Below, one piece after another: positions 17,427-27,298 of a stretch of DNA of 64,000 nucleotides; within the stretch, counting starts at the first letter, position 1, and every line of letters begins with the position of its first letter. The notes beneath the pieces were generated by a model. The model did no database searches. It worked only from the letters and a program-made list of their open reading frames with translations, and had not been told where the DNA came from. A program made the translations under genes and the position numbers. Source of the stretch: Alphaproteobacteria bacterium (GTDB lineage Bacteria > Pseudomonadota > Alphaproteobacteria > UBA2966); NCBI GenBank assembly GCA_018650465.1, contig JABIFY010000078.1, positions 1 to 64,000 on the forward strand, given 5' to 3'.

Positions 17427-18749
17427 TCAGCACTTGGCGCCCTTCATGCCACCTTTCAGCCACTCCGTGCCATTGACGCCTGAAGGCGGCATTACACAGT
17501 CTGATCCGAATTCTGCGACATTGGTCATGATGGGTTGGCCATTTTCCTTGTCCCACTCAAGCACACCAATCATGTGCTTGGTTGCAGCCTGGTGGCCGCC
17601 TGAGCGGTTCATGTGAACAGGTGCAGCAACGCCCTGGAAGGTCGCACCTTCAAGAGCTGCAATGACCTGGTCCTGGCTGGGGAATTTGCCGCCATTTGCC
17701 GCAGCTGCCTTGTCGTAGGCAAACTTGGCTGCCAACACGCCCTGTGCGGCCTGGTAGGAACCACCGACGGGCGGTACCGAATAGCGATCCTGATAGACCT
17801 TGCGGAACCAGATGTTCAAAGGCGATTTTTCATCGGCAGCAAAAATGCCATACGGGCCACGGGCGCCGAGGATTGAGCCGAACGGATTTTTCTTGCCGAG
17901 ACGATAAACGGACGTATCAGCAACCGAGAACAGAACATCTTTTTTGCGGAACAAGCCACGAGCTGAAGCCTGGAAAATAAAGGCTTCCAGATCACCGCCC
18001 CAGAGGCTTGAATGCACAAGCTTTTCTTTGGAAAGCATCAGAGCCGAGATTTCAGCACCATACTGGCCCGAGAAAATCTTTGGCCACTGGGCTTTTTCGG
18101 ATACGGCAGCAGCGGGCACCAGTTGTTTCATGGCCAGATCGAAATCACGCCATGAATCCTGTCCCCAGGCATAGTTCTGGTTGATACCGGTATAACCTGT
18201 AACGCCAGGCATGTTGGCCTTGACATACATGGCCTCGGCAACGCCATCAGCCGTTGCGTGGCCCATGGTGCGGAAGACATACTTTGGATTTTTGTTAATT
18301 TCCTCAAAGATACGTGGCGTGCCACAAATCGGGAAAATGGTCAGAACCTTCAGTTCCTCGGCCACCGGAGTAATGGCAGCGCAGGTTCCGGAAGAGATGT
18401 AACCAACAACCAGGTCAACGCCTTGCTTTTGGACCTTGTTGCGGAATTCAGCAACCTGCTTCACGCCACCACCGGATTCGTCATAAATTAGTGCTTCGAT
18501 CTGTCGACCGGCCAGACCCTTGCCACTGTAGGGCGCGGGCAGGTTGCCCTTGTTGATCGCTTCAATAATGACTTCAGCACCGTTACGGGCTGGCACACCA
18601 AAGGCCGGTGCACCTGCACCAGTCAAAAATGTCGGCACTGCCATTTTAACCGTATCGGCAGCATTGGCGATGCCAGCGGTCATACCAACCGCTGCAGCCA
18701 GTCCGGTCGCCAATAGCGCAGCCTTGCCGGGTTTTTTCAAAATGTTCAT
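17427..18749 (-). CDS. Periplasmic substrate-binding protein of branched-chain-type ABC importer
   Basis: A 440-residue secreted protein. The signal peptide is residues 1-30 (KK, a hydrophobic core, then AGIANA before ADTVKM). The mature part is a type I periplasmic-binding fold of the LivK/urea-amide family (VVGYISSGTCAAITPVAEE; Cys pair near the C-terminus). Length above 400 is typical of members that bind aromatic acids, amides or short carboxylates rather than leucine. GGGAGA precedes the ATG by about ten bases. It is the first gene of the ten-gene operon, so its ligand should be the operon's substrate. Confidence 0.9.
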   Translation of the reverse strand: MNILKKPGKAALLATGLAAAVGMTAGIANAADTVKMAVPTFLTGAGAPAFGVPARNGAEVIIEAINKGNLPAPYSGKGLAGRQIEALIYDESGGGVKQVAEFRNKVQKQGVDLVVGYISSGTCAAITPVAEELKVLTIFPICGTPRIFEEINKNPKYVFRTMGHATADGVAEAMYVKANMPGVTGYTGINQNYAWGQDSWRDFDLAMKQLVPAAAVSEKAQWPKIFSGQYGAEISALMLSKEKLVHSSLWGGDLEAFIFQASARGLFRKKDVLFSVADTSVYRLGKKNPFGSILGARGPYGIFAADEKSPLNIWFRKVYQDRYSVPPVGGSYQAAQGVLAAKFAYDKAAAANGGKFPSQDQVIAALEGATFQGVAAPVHMNRSGGHQAATKHMIGVLEWDKENGQPIMTNVAEFGSDCVMPPSGVNGTEWLKGGMKGAKC

Positions 18750-19014
18750 TAGATTAAGTTCTCCCTGATTGTTTGTCGTTTTTTTCCTTCACGATGCTGT
18801 TCACATCGATCCACTTATTATCAGGCCGTCCCTGACACGGGGGTCAGACGGCGGGCCGGGTCGCAGCAGATACACAATCGAGTTTCTCGAAAGATACCCT
18901 AATTACATTATTGGCGTCCCGCAACAGTGCCCTAAATCCCGGCTTGTGTCTGGGGTCGCGATTTCGTAGCGTCTCAGGGTGGAAATACATTGAAGGCAAC
19001 AGGGGAGTTTTCAG
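18750..19014. promoter_or_regulatory. Divergent control region of the catabolic operon and DapA-like gene
   Basis: A 265-bp gap between two divergent transcription units. It must hold the promoter of the ten-gene minus-strand operon and that of the aldolase-NIPSNAP pair. No convincing -35/-10 pair is seen and no regulator gene is adjacent. Shared control is suggested by the layout. Confidence 0.4.
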
Positions 19015-19980
19015 ATGTCGCGGCGACAGAAATTCGAGGCAAGGGGTGTCATTCCGGCGACCTTGGCAATCTTTGACAGGGACCATGCAATCAATTTTGC
19101 ACAAACCCGCAAACACCTTCGCGATGTCGCCGACACAAAAGGCTTGAGCGCTATTACAGTCAATGGCCATGCCTCGGAAGTGCATGCCTGCAGCTTTGAT
19201 GAACAGCGCGCCATACTCGCTAAGTCGCTGGAAGAGGTCGGCGATGAGCTTCCTCTTGTGAACGGCATCTACGCCGATGGTAGCCAGGCCGCCGCTGATC
19301 TGGCAAAAATGGCGGAAGAGGAAGGTGCTAGCGCCCTGCTGGTCTTCCCGCCCAACAGCATGACAATGGGTGGACAGCTTCGTCCGGAAATGGCCCTGGC
19401 GCATTTCAAAAAAATCGCTGATGCCACGGATCTACCCATCATTCTGTTTCAGTATCCAGCGGGTAGTGGCCTTGGTTATCCCCTGGATACCCTTCTGCTA
19501 ATTCTCGACCAAGTGCCGTCCGTGGTTGCCATCAAGGACTGGTGCAACGATCCAATGCTGCACGAGCGCCACATCCGTACGCTGGCGGCACTGCCGCGCC
19601 CGGTCAATGTCCTGACCACGCATTCCTCCTGGCTGATGGCGTCCCTGACAATGAAGCCTGCGGGCCTTTTGTCCGGGGCGGGCAGTGTCATTCCTGACTT
19701 GCAAGTCGCCCTTTTCAACGCTGTGCAGGCGGGGAACCTGGCACTGGCGCAGGATATCAACGACAGGATTTACCCTCTGTCCCAGGCTTTTTACCGACCC
19801 CCCTTCCTCGATATGCACAACAGGATGAAGGAGTGCCTAGTCCTGCTGGGTCGTGTCGAAGAAGCGATTATTCGCCCACCGCTACTTAAGTTGGCACAAA
19901 GCGAGATTGACGATCTTGCCAGGGCCCTCACTCAGGCAGGAATGTTGGCACAAGATCAGAAAATACGTGCAGCTGAATAG
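19015..19980 (+). CDS. Dihydrodipicolinate synthase family aldolase/lyase
   Basis: A 321-residue class I aldolase of the DapA/NAL superfamily. The Schiff-base lysine is K174 in VVAIKDW and the conserved tyrosine is Y147 in FQYPAG. It is longer than DapA (about 290), and the GTT dicarboxylate loop of true DapA is replaced by GHASEVHA, so lysine biosynthesis is unlikely; a catabolic 2-oxo-acid aldolase or hydratase role is more probable. AGGGGAG lies seven bases before the ATG. It is divergent from the transport-hydroxylase operon and is followed by a NIPSNAP gene after 31 bp. Confidence 0.87.
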   Translation: MSRRQKFEARGVIPATLAIFDRDHAINFAQTRKHLRDVADTKGLSAITVNGHASEVHACSFDEQRAILAKSLEEVGDELPLVNGIYADGSQAAADLAKMAEEEGASALLVFPPNSMTMGGQLRPEMALAHFKKIADATDLPIILFQYPAGSGLGYPLDTLLLILDQVPSVVAIKDWCNDPMLHERHIRTLAALPRPVNVLTTHSSWLMASLTMKPAGLLSGAGSVIPDLQVALFNAVQAGNLALAQDINDRIYPLSQAFYRPPFLDMHNRMKECLVLLGRVEEAIIRPPLLKLAQSEIDDLARALTQAGMLAQDQKIRAAE

Positions 19981-20011
19981 GCAGCCGTTGCAATAAATAC
20001 AGGAAAACATC

Positions 20012-20335
20012 ATGGCGATATACGAACTGCGTACTTATCAGGTTTATGTTGGACAAATGGGTGAGGCTGTCCGGGTCTACCGAGATTTTGGCTGGCCGGC
20101 CTTGGAGAATGGCGGTTTCAGCGAAAAGCTGGTTGGCTATTTCACCTCCGACACAGGCGATTTGCACCAGCTCGTGCATTTGTGGAAGTTCGATGACGAT
20201 GCCGACCGGCGGGATTTCTGGGGCAGATTGTTCACAAACGATGAATTTATGAAATTTGCTGGCATGATCAGACCTCTCGTCATGAGCCAGAAAAACCAGA
20301 TACTGCAAGCCGCCCCTTGGGGACCACATCCCTGA
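20012..20335 (+). CDS. NIPSNAP family protein
   Basis: A 107-residue dimeric alpha/beta-barrel protein of the NIPSNAP family: IYELRTYQVYVGQMGEAV at the start, GYFTSDTGDLHQLVHLWKF in the middle and a C-terminal arm ending PWGPHP. Bacterial members often sit in aromatic or amide catabolism clusters and are of unclear activity. It is probably co-transcribed with the DapA-like gene and converges with hyuB. Confidence 0.85.
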   Translation: MAIYELRTYQVYVGQMGEAVRVYRDFGWPALENGGFSEKLVGYFTSDTGDLHQLVHLWKFDDDADRRDFWGRLFTNDEFMKFAGMIRPLVMSQKNQILQAAPWGPHP

Positions 20336-20391
20336 TTCGATAGAGTCAACCCAAACGCGTTCCCGGAACAGCCTGTCGTCATTGACCGGTA

Positions 20392-22032
20392 CTACGTTGT
20401 ATAACCCTGTTCGCGGTCATTGAGGATCGCGGCTTCGTCGCGCAAATCCGGCTCGCCATGGCCACCACCGCCTGAGGTTTCAATTCGAACAATGTCGCCA
20501 GCGCTCATCGACAGATCGGCGACCTTGGAAGCGAGCAGTTTTTCCGCATCACTCCCGGCCCGAAGCAGGATCAGGCTGCCGGTACGACCAGGTTCACCTC
20601 CTTGCAGGCCATAGGGCGCGACCTTGAAGCGATCCAGATTTGCGGCAAAGTTACCCGCCGGTGCATCAAGACGAAATTCCCGCACCAGACCAAGCCCGCC
20701 CCTGAACTTACCGGCACCACCCGAATCCGGGATCAGTCCATAGCGCAGAAATGTCACCGGAACGTCATTTTCGATCATCTCGACGGGGGTGTTGGATATA
20801 TTGTGAAAGCCGCAGGAAAAACCGCTGGCCCCGTCGCCCTCGGGATGGCCACCCCAGCCCCCGCATTCCAGGTCAAAATAAATCTGGCGTGATCCGTCCG
20901 CATTGAAAACATTGAGGGCATAGGCATAGCTGACACCGTAATAACTGGCGGGCACGCGCTCTGGTACCGCCTGGGCAAAGGCCCCCATGACGGCATTGAC
21001 AACGCGGTGACCCACGGCCATGCGATTGGCGACCGGTGCGGGATGGTTGGCATTCACCACACTGCCCGGCGGCGCCACAACAGAAATCGGGCGATAACAT
21101 CCGGCATTGGCGGGCACTTCGCGACCGATAGACATCAGGGCACCACAGATCACCGCCGAGCGCGTCATGTTGAGCGTGCAGTTCACTGGCCCCTTTGCCT
21201 GGTCGCTGGACCCGGACAGATCAATTTCGATGCTGTCATCTTGCACGGTCAGACGGGCATGAATGCGCAAGCATCGATCCGTTTCAATGCCGTCATCATC
21301 AACGAAGTCCTCAAATTCCCATGTTCCGTTGGGAATTTCAGCAAATATGGCCCTGGTTTGTGCTTCGGATCCCGCCTGGATACGCTGACAAGCATCGGCC
21401 AATTGATCTGCGCCGTAACGTTGGCCGATTTTTTCCAGTGACCGTGCCCCGGTTTCCAGGGCTGCCAATTGTGAGGCGAAGTCACCGCCTACATTTTCAG
21501 GCTGGCGGCTGTTGGCCAGTAACATCTTGACGACAGCCTCATTTCGTTTGCCACCTTCGACGATCTTCAGGGGCGGAATGCACAGTCCTTCCTGAAAAAT
21601 TTCGGTGGCTTCCGCGTAATAGCTGCCTGCCGCACCACCACCAACATCAAGGTGGTGGACCAGTATCCCGGCGATGGCGATCCGCTGGCTATCGACAAAG
21701 ACTGGCCGGAAGGTCAGGATATCCGGCAAATGCTGACCCCCGCTGTAGGGATCATTGGTGATAACGACATCGCCTTCATGCCAGTCTTCGATGGGGATAT
21801 GGTGGTCGATCAGGTCTTCAAGGCATGACGCCATGGAATTGAGATGCACCGGCATGCGCGCAGCCTGGGCTACACTTTGACCATTGGCATCAAAAACACA
21901 GGTCGAATAATCCAGGATTTCGCGGACCACCGAGGACCGGCTGGTGCGCCAGATCGTGACGCTCATCTCCTCGGCCGAGGACACCAAAGCGTTGCGGATT
22001 ATTTCGATCTGTACCGGGTTCATCGTTTTCAT
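20392..22032 (-). CDS. Hydantoinase B/oxoprolinase family protein
   Basis: A 546-residue HyuB-type subunit. Diagnostic stretches are DYSTCVFDANG, VITNDPYSGGQHLPDI, HHLDVGGGAAGS and the C-terminal SGGGGHGEP. With HyuA it forms an ATP-dependent amidohydrolase or carboxylase (N-methylhydantoinase, 5-oxoprolinase and acetophenone carboxylase share this pair). It starts in an ATGA overlap with the hyuA stop. Which reaction occurs cannot be told from the sequence; opening of a lactam/imide ring or ATP-dependent carboxylation would both fit the neighbourhood. Confidence 0.9.
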   Translation of the reverse strand: MKTMNPVQIEIIRNALVSSAEEMSVTIWRTSRSSVVREILDYSTCVFDANGQSVAQAARMPVHLNSMASCLEDLIDHHIPIEDWHEGDVVITNDPYSGGQHLPDILTFRPVFVDSQRIAIAGILVHHLDVGGGAAGSYYAEATEIFQEGLCIPPLKIVEGGKRNEAVVKMLLANSRQPENVGGDFASQLAALETGARSLEKIGQRYGADQLADACQRIQAGSEAQTRAIFAEIPNGTWEFEDFVDDDGIETDRCLRIHARLTVQDDSIEIDLSGSSDQAKGPVNCTLNMTRSAVICGALMSIGREVPANAGCYRPISVVAPPGSVVNANHPAPVANRMAVGHRVVNAVMGAFAQAVPERVPASYYGVSYAYALNVFNADGSRQIYFDLECGGWGGHPEGDGASGFSCGFHNISNTPVEMIENDVPVTFLRYGLIPDSGGAGKFRGGLGLVREFRLDAPAGNFAANLDRFKVAPYGLQGGEPGRTGSLILLRAGSDAEKLLASKVADLSMSAGDIVRIETSGGGGHGEPDLRDEAAILNDREQGYTT

Positions 22033-24116
22033 GTCGGCTCTGCTTCATTCAGGGAGGCAATCAGTTCGCCCGTGGCCATGGCTTCAAGCGACCAGTCCAT
22101 CGGCAGCATGATGGTCGAATGCGGTTCTTCGATGATCAAGGGCCCCTCAAGGGTGACACCGGTTTGCAATGAGCGGCGCTCAAATACGCGAAACTCCCGC
22201 CAGTTTCCCTGATCATAAATCCGGCTGATGCGGCGCGATTTTCCATCGCCGCTGTCAATACCGTGGGAGCGGGGTTTGGGCAGGATGCCGATGGCACTCA
22301 GACGCAGATTAACAATTTCCGGTGTAGCCGAACTGTCTGAATGGGCATATTGCCCCTGGTGCATTTTGTGAAATTCGTCGACCGCGCGATCCAGATCACT
22401 GCCATCGCCAAAGGGGGTGGCGATTTCATAGGCCTGGCCGCGATAGCGAAGATCAAGCATGAATTCCAGCCTGCGATCAGCCTCTGCAATATTATCGGCC
22501 TCCAGCAGGGCAGCACCTTCTGCCCCCAGGCTTTTGACCATTTGGGCCAGATCAGCCGTGGCACTATCGTTTGCCGGCATCAGCCGGGCCCTTGTCAGGT
22601 CATGGGTGATATCAGCATAAAGCATGCCCCAGGCACTGAGCGTGCCAGGGTCCGCCGGGAAAACAACGCTGTCAATATCCAGCTCCCGCGCTGTCTCGCA
22701 AGCATGCAAGCCACCGGCACCGCCAAAGGAGATGAGTGCAAAATCCGCCGGATCAAGGCCCTTTTCAAATAGCGACAGGCGAATGGCGCTGGCCATGTGG
22801 GCGACAGCGATCTGGAGAATGCCTTCCGCCGCGTCTTCAATACCAAGTGATAGCGGATCAGCAACGCCCCTGGCGATGGCCTGGCGGGCAGCCTCTGCGT
22901 CCAGTTGCATGGCTCCACCCAGAAAATGCGCCGGATCAATGCGACCAAGGGCGACATTTGCGTCCGTTACCGTCGGTCGAAGTCCACCGCGACAATAGCA
23001 GGCCGAGCCCGGATCAGCCCCGGCGCTTTCCGGACCGACAAAGAGGCCACCAACGGCATCTGTTCCGGCTATCGATCCTCCACCGGCACCAATGGTCCGC
23101 ATTTCCACCATGGGCAAGCGAACTGGACAAGCATCGACCTCCCCCTGATTGACCAGGTGTACGCGTCCTTGTTCCACCAGCGAGACATCATAGCTGGTAC
23201 CGCCCATATCGACGGCCACCAGGTTAGGATGATCAAGCCGCCGGGCAATAGTTTCGGCGGCCCGTGAGCCACCGCTGGGTCCGGATAACAACAACCGTGC
23301 GGGTTGACGCGCTGCCATTTCCGGCGTTGCCACGCCCCCGTTGGACTGGACCAGAAAAACCGGCGCGCGAAGTCCTTGATCACGCAGACGGGTTTCAAGA
23401 CGTTGCAGGTAAGTGCCCACAACCGGCATCAAAAGCGCGTTCAACACGGTTGTCGATGTGCGTTCGAATTCACGGAATTCAGGACTGATATCAGATGAAA
23501 TCGAAACCGGAATGCCAGGCAGGCTTCGATCAAGAATTTCAAGAATCCGGCGTTCATGTACCGGGTTGGCGTAGGCATGTAACAGGACGACGGCAACACT
23601 TTGCACTTTCATTTGCGCCAGCAAGGAGGCCAGTTTACGAACCTCGTCATCATCCAGGGCAGTCTCTATTGAACCATCTGCCTTGATGCGTTCTGTCACG
23701 CCATGGCGATGGGAGCGCGGGATCAAAAGGGTCCTTGCCTCTGCCTTGTTGGCATAAACATCGCGGCGCAAATGACGTCCGATCTCCAACACATCCTCAA
23801 AACCGGATGTAGTTACAAGGGCCCCGACCGGGAATTTACGCTCAAGCACAGCATTAGTGGCAATTGTCGTGCCGTGAATCAGAATTGACACCTGATCAAA
23901 GCGAAAACCAAAAAGATCCGACGCTTCACGCAAACCCGTCAGCAGGCCTTCGGATGGATCATGCGGAGTGGTTGGCGTTTTGTGGGCGTGGTTAACCCCG
24001 GTCGCCTCTTCAAGAATTTGTAGATCGGTAAAGGTGCCGCCAATATCGACCGCAATCCGCACGCCTGAAGCGCCAGGGGCCATGGGATTGCCCGAAGACG
24101 CAAACATCGTATTCAT
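22029..24116 (-). CDS. Hydantoinase A/oxoprolinase family protein
   Basis: A 695-residue HyuA-type subunit with an actin-like ATPase fold. The phosphate loop is IAVDIGGTFTDLQ and the second conserved block is VAVDMGGTSYDVSL; GAGGGSIAGTD follows. The start is set to the ATG at 24116, eight bases after GGTGG; a GTG four codons upstream is possible. It is coupled to hyuB. Together they would hydrolyse or carboxylate an intermediate at the cost of ATP. Confidence 0.9.
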   Translation of the reverse strand: MNTMFASSGNPMAPGASGVRIAVDIGGTFTDLQILEEATGVNHAHKTPTTPHDPSEGLLTGLREASDLFGFRFDQVSILIHGTTIATNAVLERKFPVGALVTTSGFEDVLEIGRHLRRDVYANKAEARTLLIPRSHRHGVTERIKADGSIETALDDDEVRKLASLLAQMKVQSVAVVLLHAYANPVHERRILEILDRSLPGIPVSISSDISPEFREFERTSTTVLNALLMPVVGTYLQRLETRLRDQGLRAPVFLVQSNGGVATPEMAARQPARLLLSGPSGGSRAAETIARRLDHPNLVAVDMGGTSYDVSLVEQGRVHLVNQGEVDACPVRLPMVEMRTIGAGGGSIAGTDAVGGLFVGPESAGADPGSACYCRGGLRPTVTDANVALGRIDPAHFLGGAMQLDAEAARQAIARGVADPLSLGIEDAAEGILQIAVAHMASAIRLSLFEKGLDPADFALISFGGAGGLHACETARELDIDSVVFPADPGTLSAWGMLYADITHDLTRARLMPANDSATADLAQMVKSLGAEGAALLEADNIAEADRRLEFMLDLRYRGQAYEIATPFGDGSDLDRAVDEFHKMHQGQYAHSDSSATPEIVNLRLSAIGILPKPRSHGIDSGDGKSRRISRIYDQGNWREFRVFERRSLQTGVTLEGPLIIEEPHSTIMLPMDWSLEAMATGELIASLNEAEPT

Positions 24117-24295
24117 ATTGGGGACCACCGGTTGTTAGCAGAAATAATTGAACAGGCATTCAAGCATCTGTTCGTCAAGCTTACAACGCGGTTTCCAGAC
24201 CAATGTTGTTTTTGGCCAGACGCATGCCCACGAGATGAGCGAGGGCACTGTCAGACCAAAGCTGCTTTGACGATCGTGGACTGAAACCAAAAAAT

Positions 24296-24493
24296 TTGTG
24301 GATGAAGAAACAGAGCCCATTTAGCTATTTCAAAATGGCACCTGAAGTGATCCGTCTTGGCGTGTTGATGTCCGACCGTCTTCCGCGGTCGTTATGTCAG
24401 GTTGAAGATTTTCTACACAAGCAAGGAATTGGCTTCAGCTATGAGACGGTGGGCGCACGGTTAAGCCGGTTTGGAGCAAATTTCTCCTGGTGA
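24296..24493 (+). pseudogene. N-terminal remnant of IS6-family transposase
   Basis: A 65-codon frame reads SPFSYFKMAPEVIRLGVLM, then SLCQVEDFLHKQGIGFSYET and SRFGANF, matching the start of IS6-type transposases (PFRYFKTSPEIIRL..., NVEDLLHERGI.SHETV, RFGP). It stops after about 65 residues, and a shift by one frame would give an EIRK-like continuation, so it is a frameshifted, truncated relic. No DDE core or terminal repeats are recognisable in 24494-24717. The remaining 24129-24295 holds nothing I can identify. Confidence 0.75.
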
Positions 24494-24717
24494 GATCCGA
24501 AAGAAGCGGTTGGTTTTGATCGGGACCTGATTCGAGGAGAGCATTACGGCCAGTGACCATTGAACATCGGCGCGTCAACAGGTCCAATACATGGCAACAC
24601 CGATCAGCTCGCATCAATGTCAATACACTCGTGGTAAAAATGGATCCGTCCACACATGGCTAAATACGGAAAACGCTTGTCAGTTGCCTGGCCGGTGTGG
24701 ATAAGCCATTCTCATAT

Positions 24718-25098
24718 TCAAGCCGGATCAAAATAGTGAATTTCGAGGAGCAGGCAGCCGCCGATTGACTTGAACGGGCCGTGCGGGGCGCCAGGTGGCC
24801 TGCAAGCATAGGTGTTGGGTTCAAAGGGCTGACCACCGTTGCCATTTTCATCATTTCCAACTGTCAGGTCACCGGAAACCAGGTACACCTCTTCCCAGTA
24901 TTCATGTATGAAAGGCTCCGTCGTAAACACGCCCGGCAGGAACCGCAACAGCCTTGTGCGACTTCCTGAACTGGCCTCTTCATCAAGTGAACCTGCCAGG
25001 ATTTTTTGTTCTATTCCTTCCGGATATCCTTCGGGTACTTGCCAGCCGGTATCCATATCCAGGGTGTGGAATTCGTCATGAGGCTTGTTGATCGCCAT
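24718..25098 (-). CDS. Cupin-domain protein
   Basis: A 126-residue single-domain beta-barrel protein. The cupin motif 1 is seen as HEYWEEVYLVSGDL and motif 2 as PPGAPHGPF, with His and Glu residues suited to bind a metal. The ATG at 25098 has GGAG six bases upstream; the ATG four codons earlier is poorer. Many such cupins are dioxygenases, isomerases or ligand sensors; none can be favoured. It lies just downstream of the HpaB-type hydroxylase on the same strand (95 bp), so co-transcription is likely. Confidence 0.82.
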   Translation of the reverse strand: MAINKPHDEFHTLDMDTGWQVPEGYPEGIEQKILAGSLDEEASSGSRTRLLRFLPGVFTTEPFIHEYWEEVYLVSGDLTVGNDENGNGGQPFEPNTYACRPPGAPHGPFKSIGGCLLLEIHYFDPA

Positions 25099-25193
25099 TG
25101 TCTGCTCCAATTGTTCAGTTCGCGTGATTCCGGTTCAAACGGAATTGTTTCTGCTTTTGCCTATTGTACTCATCTTGAGATACATGAAACGCC

Positions 25194-26669
25194 CTAGCCC
25201 GGCGATTTGGCCAGTTCATCTTCCAGTGAATAGCTGTCAAGAATTTCGTCCACCATGCCAGTGCTGCGATCCCAGTCGAAGGTTCTGAAGCTGTGGTTCT
25301 TTGTCACGAATGAGGCTCCGGCGTAGAACATTTCGTATTGCTGGTGGCGTGAGGCAAATTCGGAGCCGACAGCATCCCAGGCCAGTTTGAAAAACTTGAC
25401 GCGACCTTCGGAATCACTGGCGGGTGATTTCTGCGTCTTGTTAATCATGGAACGCAGTTCCGGATTGGCGAAATCGTCAATCGAAGAAGGCAACATAATC
25501 ATGCCGCCCCCTGCAAGTTCGCGGATTGCTGTCAGAACTCTGGAATACATCTGCTGGGTAACCACCTGGGCGGCATAGAGCGTATGTGGATCGGGTATGA
25601 AATAGTCACCGCGTTGATGACCCTTCACCTCCATGGCATGAACCATGCTGTCAACAACTGCCGCTTCAGCTGCCAGATTACCCAGGGCTTCACGAACCTG
25701 CGGAAAGATGATTACGCCGTTGGTGTCAGCGACCTTGCGGGCAATACCCAGAAGGAAACGCATTTTCACCATCAACCTGATTTGTGCCTGATAATTCTGG
25801 TATACATGAGCCGGTGTTGCATGGAACTGTCGTTGACACATCTCGACATCCTGATTGATGAAAACACGCTCCCAGGGAACCTTGACATCATCGAAATACA
25901 GAACGGCATCATTTTCGTCGAACTGGTGCGAGAGGGGATTGTCATAAAGGCTCGGCGCTTGTTGTTCATAGGATTTGCGGGAGAGTATTTTCAGACCCTT
26001 GATGTTCATGGGGACAGCAAATGACAGGGCGTATTTCCGGTCCTTTTCCTGCAGGGGCTGAATACAGGTGACAAAAACCTCATTGGCCATGATACCGCCT
26101 GTCGCCAGCATCTTGGCACCGCGGACAGTAATGCCTTCTGCATCCTGATCAACAACTCCGGCTACCAGATATTCATCTTCCTGTTCATGTGCAGCCTTTG
26201 AGCGATCAGCCTGGGGGTTGATGATGACATAGGTAAGGTAAAGCTCATTATCGCGGGCATAGTGATAATAGTTCGACAGTGCGCTGGCCCGTGCAGGGTC
26301 ATATTCCTCGAAAATCTGACGTCCCATATACATACCTGAAATGCACGACGCCACATGGTCCGGTGCCCGCCCCAGGAAACCGGCATGTACGCCTGTCCAA
26401 GCTTCCAGGCCCTTGCGTCGTTGCACAAGTTCCTCAAAACAGCTTGGCAGTTGCCAGATCCTGTTGGCCCTGCCTGTTCCCTCGGGGGTTTCGAAAGTCG
26501 TCAGGTCAATATTTTCGGGCTGGCACTGGAAATCATAAAGTCGAGCCACGGAAGCAACAACATTCCTGTAGGCAGTGTGACAAGTCACATCCCCCACAAC
26601 ATTGCCATCAAGATAAACCTGGCGACCGTCCCTTAATGTTTCTGTGTGTTGCGCACCTGTCTTGATCAT
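25194..26669 (-). CDS. 4-hydroxyphenylacetate 3-monooxygenase-family flavin hydroxylase (HpaB type)
   Basis: A 491-residue FADH2-dependent oxygenase of the HpaB/PvcC/4-hydroxybutyryl-CoA dehydratase family. Recognisable are LRDGRQVYLDGNVVGDV at the start, FEEYDPARASALSNYYHYAR, the VRGAKMLATGG segment and the C-terminal SFRTFDW region. The start at 26669 has GGAGG five bases upstream; a longer frame reaching 26810 lacks a ribosome site. Two-component enzymes need a flavin reductase (HpaC), and none is near. Family members with 4-BUDH chemistry carry Fe-S cysteines that I do not see, so hydroxylation is preferred. It should act on a phenolic or heteroaromatic intermediate. Confidence 0.88.
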   Translation of the reverse strand: MIKTGAQHTETLRDGRQVYLDGNVVGDVTCHTAYRNVVASVARLYDFQCQPENIDLTTFETPEGTGRANRIWQLPSCFEELVQRRKGLEAWTGVHAGFLGRAPDHVASCISGMYMGRQIFEEYDPARASALSNYYHYARDNELYLTYVIINPQADRSKAAHEQEDEYLVAGVVDQDAEGITVRGAKMLATGGIMANEVFVTCIQPLQEKDRKYALSFAVPMNIKGLKILSRKSYEQQAPSLYDNPLSHQFDENDAVLYFDDVKVPWERVFINQDVEMCQRQFHATPAHVYQNYQAQIRLMVKMRFLLGIARKVADTNGVIIFPQVREALGNLAAEAAVVDSMVHAMEVKGHQRGDYFIPDPHTLYAAQVVTQQMYSRVLTAIRELAGGGMIMLPSSIDDFANPELRSMINKTQKSPASDSEGRVKFFKLAWDAVGSEFASRHQQYEMFYAGASFVTKNHSFRTFDWDRSTGMVDEILDSYSLEDELAKSPG

Positions 26670-26898
26670 TCTTTCCTCCGTATTGGACGTTCGGATATCA
26701 ATGCGGGTTTCGTGTTCCGGTATTGTGAAATGTCGTTTCGTCATCGGTAAACTCGGCGAGAACCACCAAGGTTTTAAACCTAACTGACTCCTCGACGACA
26801 TTACAATCATTCTTGAGGGTCAGTGTTTTGCCTCTGCCAGAAGAAACTTGTTTGGCTGGGTGAACCCACACTGAAAGCAAATTGGAAAGAAAAAACGT

Positions 26899-27030
26899 AA
26901 TCCGTTTCACCATTTCAAAATCTCACCTGAAATGAACCGCCTCATAATGAAGATGCACGTTGGATTCCATTGTCATTGAGCAATACCTAGGAAAAGGAGG
27001 TCGATATCTACTAGGAAATGTCTGGCTACG
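26899..27030 (+). pseudogene. Second N-terminal remnant of IS6-family transposase
   Basis: NPFHHFKISPEMNRLIM is visible from 26899. After a frameshift, VIEQYLGKGGRYL aligns with the NVEDLLHERGIDVS stretch of IS6 transposases. Stops and shifts show it is dead. It lies in the 630-bp intergenic region between the HpaB-type gene and the second CoA ligase; nothing else is recognised there apart from the necessary divergent promoters. Confidence 0.55.
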
Positions 27031-27298
27031 GATAGCTAATAATGTCCGATGTTGGCTAATTTCAGACTATCTCACCGATGCCGAAGTACTTCCGCTCTGG
27101 ACGGCTAAGCTGACATTATTAGGCAAAATGTCCGTTGTGCAGGGTGAATCGGACGTGATCCGACGTGGCTCAATACGGTGATTGTTGACCCTTTTTGGAC
27201 TTATAGTCGCCTTGACCTCGAAATGTGTCATGCCCCACAATCGGAAACCGGCTTGAGATGAAGGCAACCTCTTGGCTGGGGGAAACAGGGGATAAAAT

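Noticed and set aside
19015-19980. Lysine-biosynthetic dapA
   Set aside because: Catalytic Tyr and Lys are present, but the substrate-binding GTT loop is replaced and the neighbourhood is catabolic.
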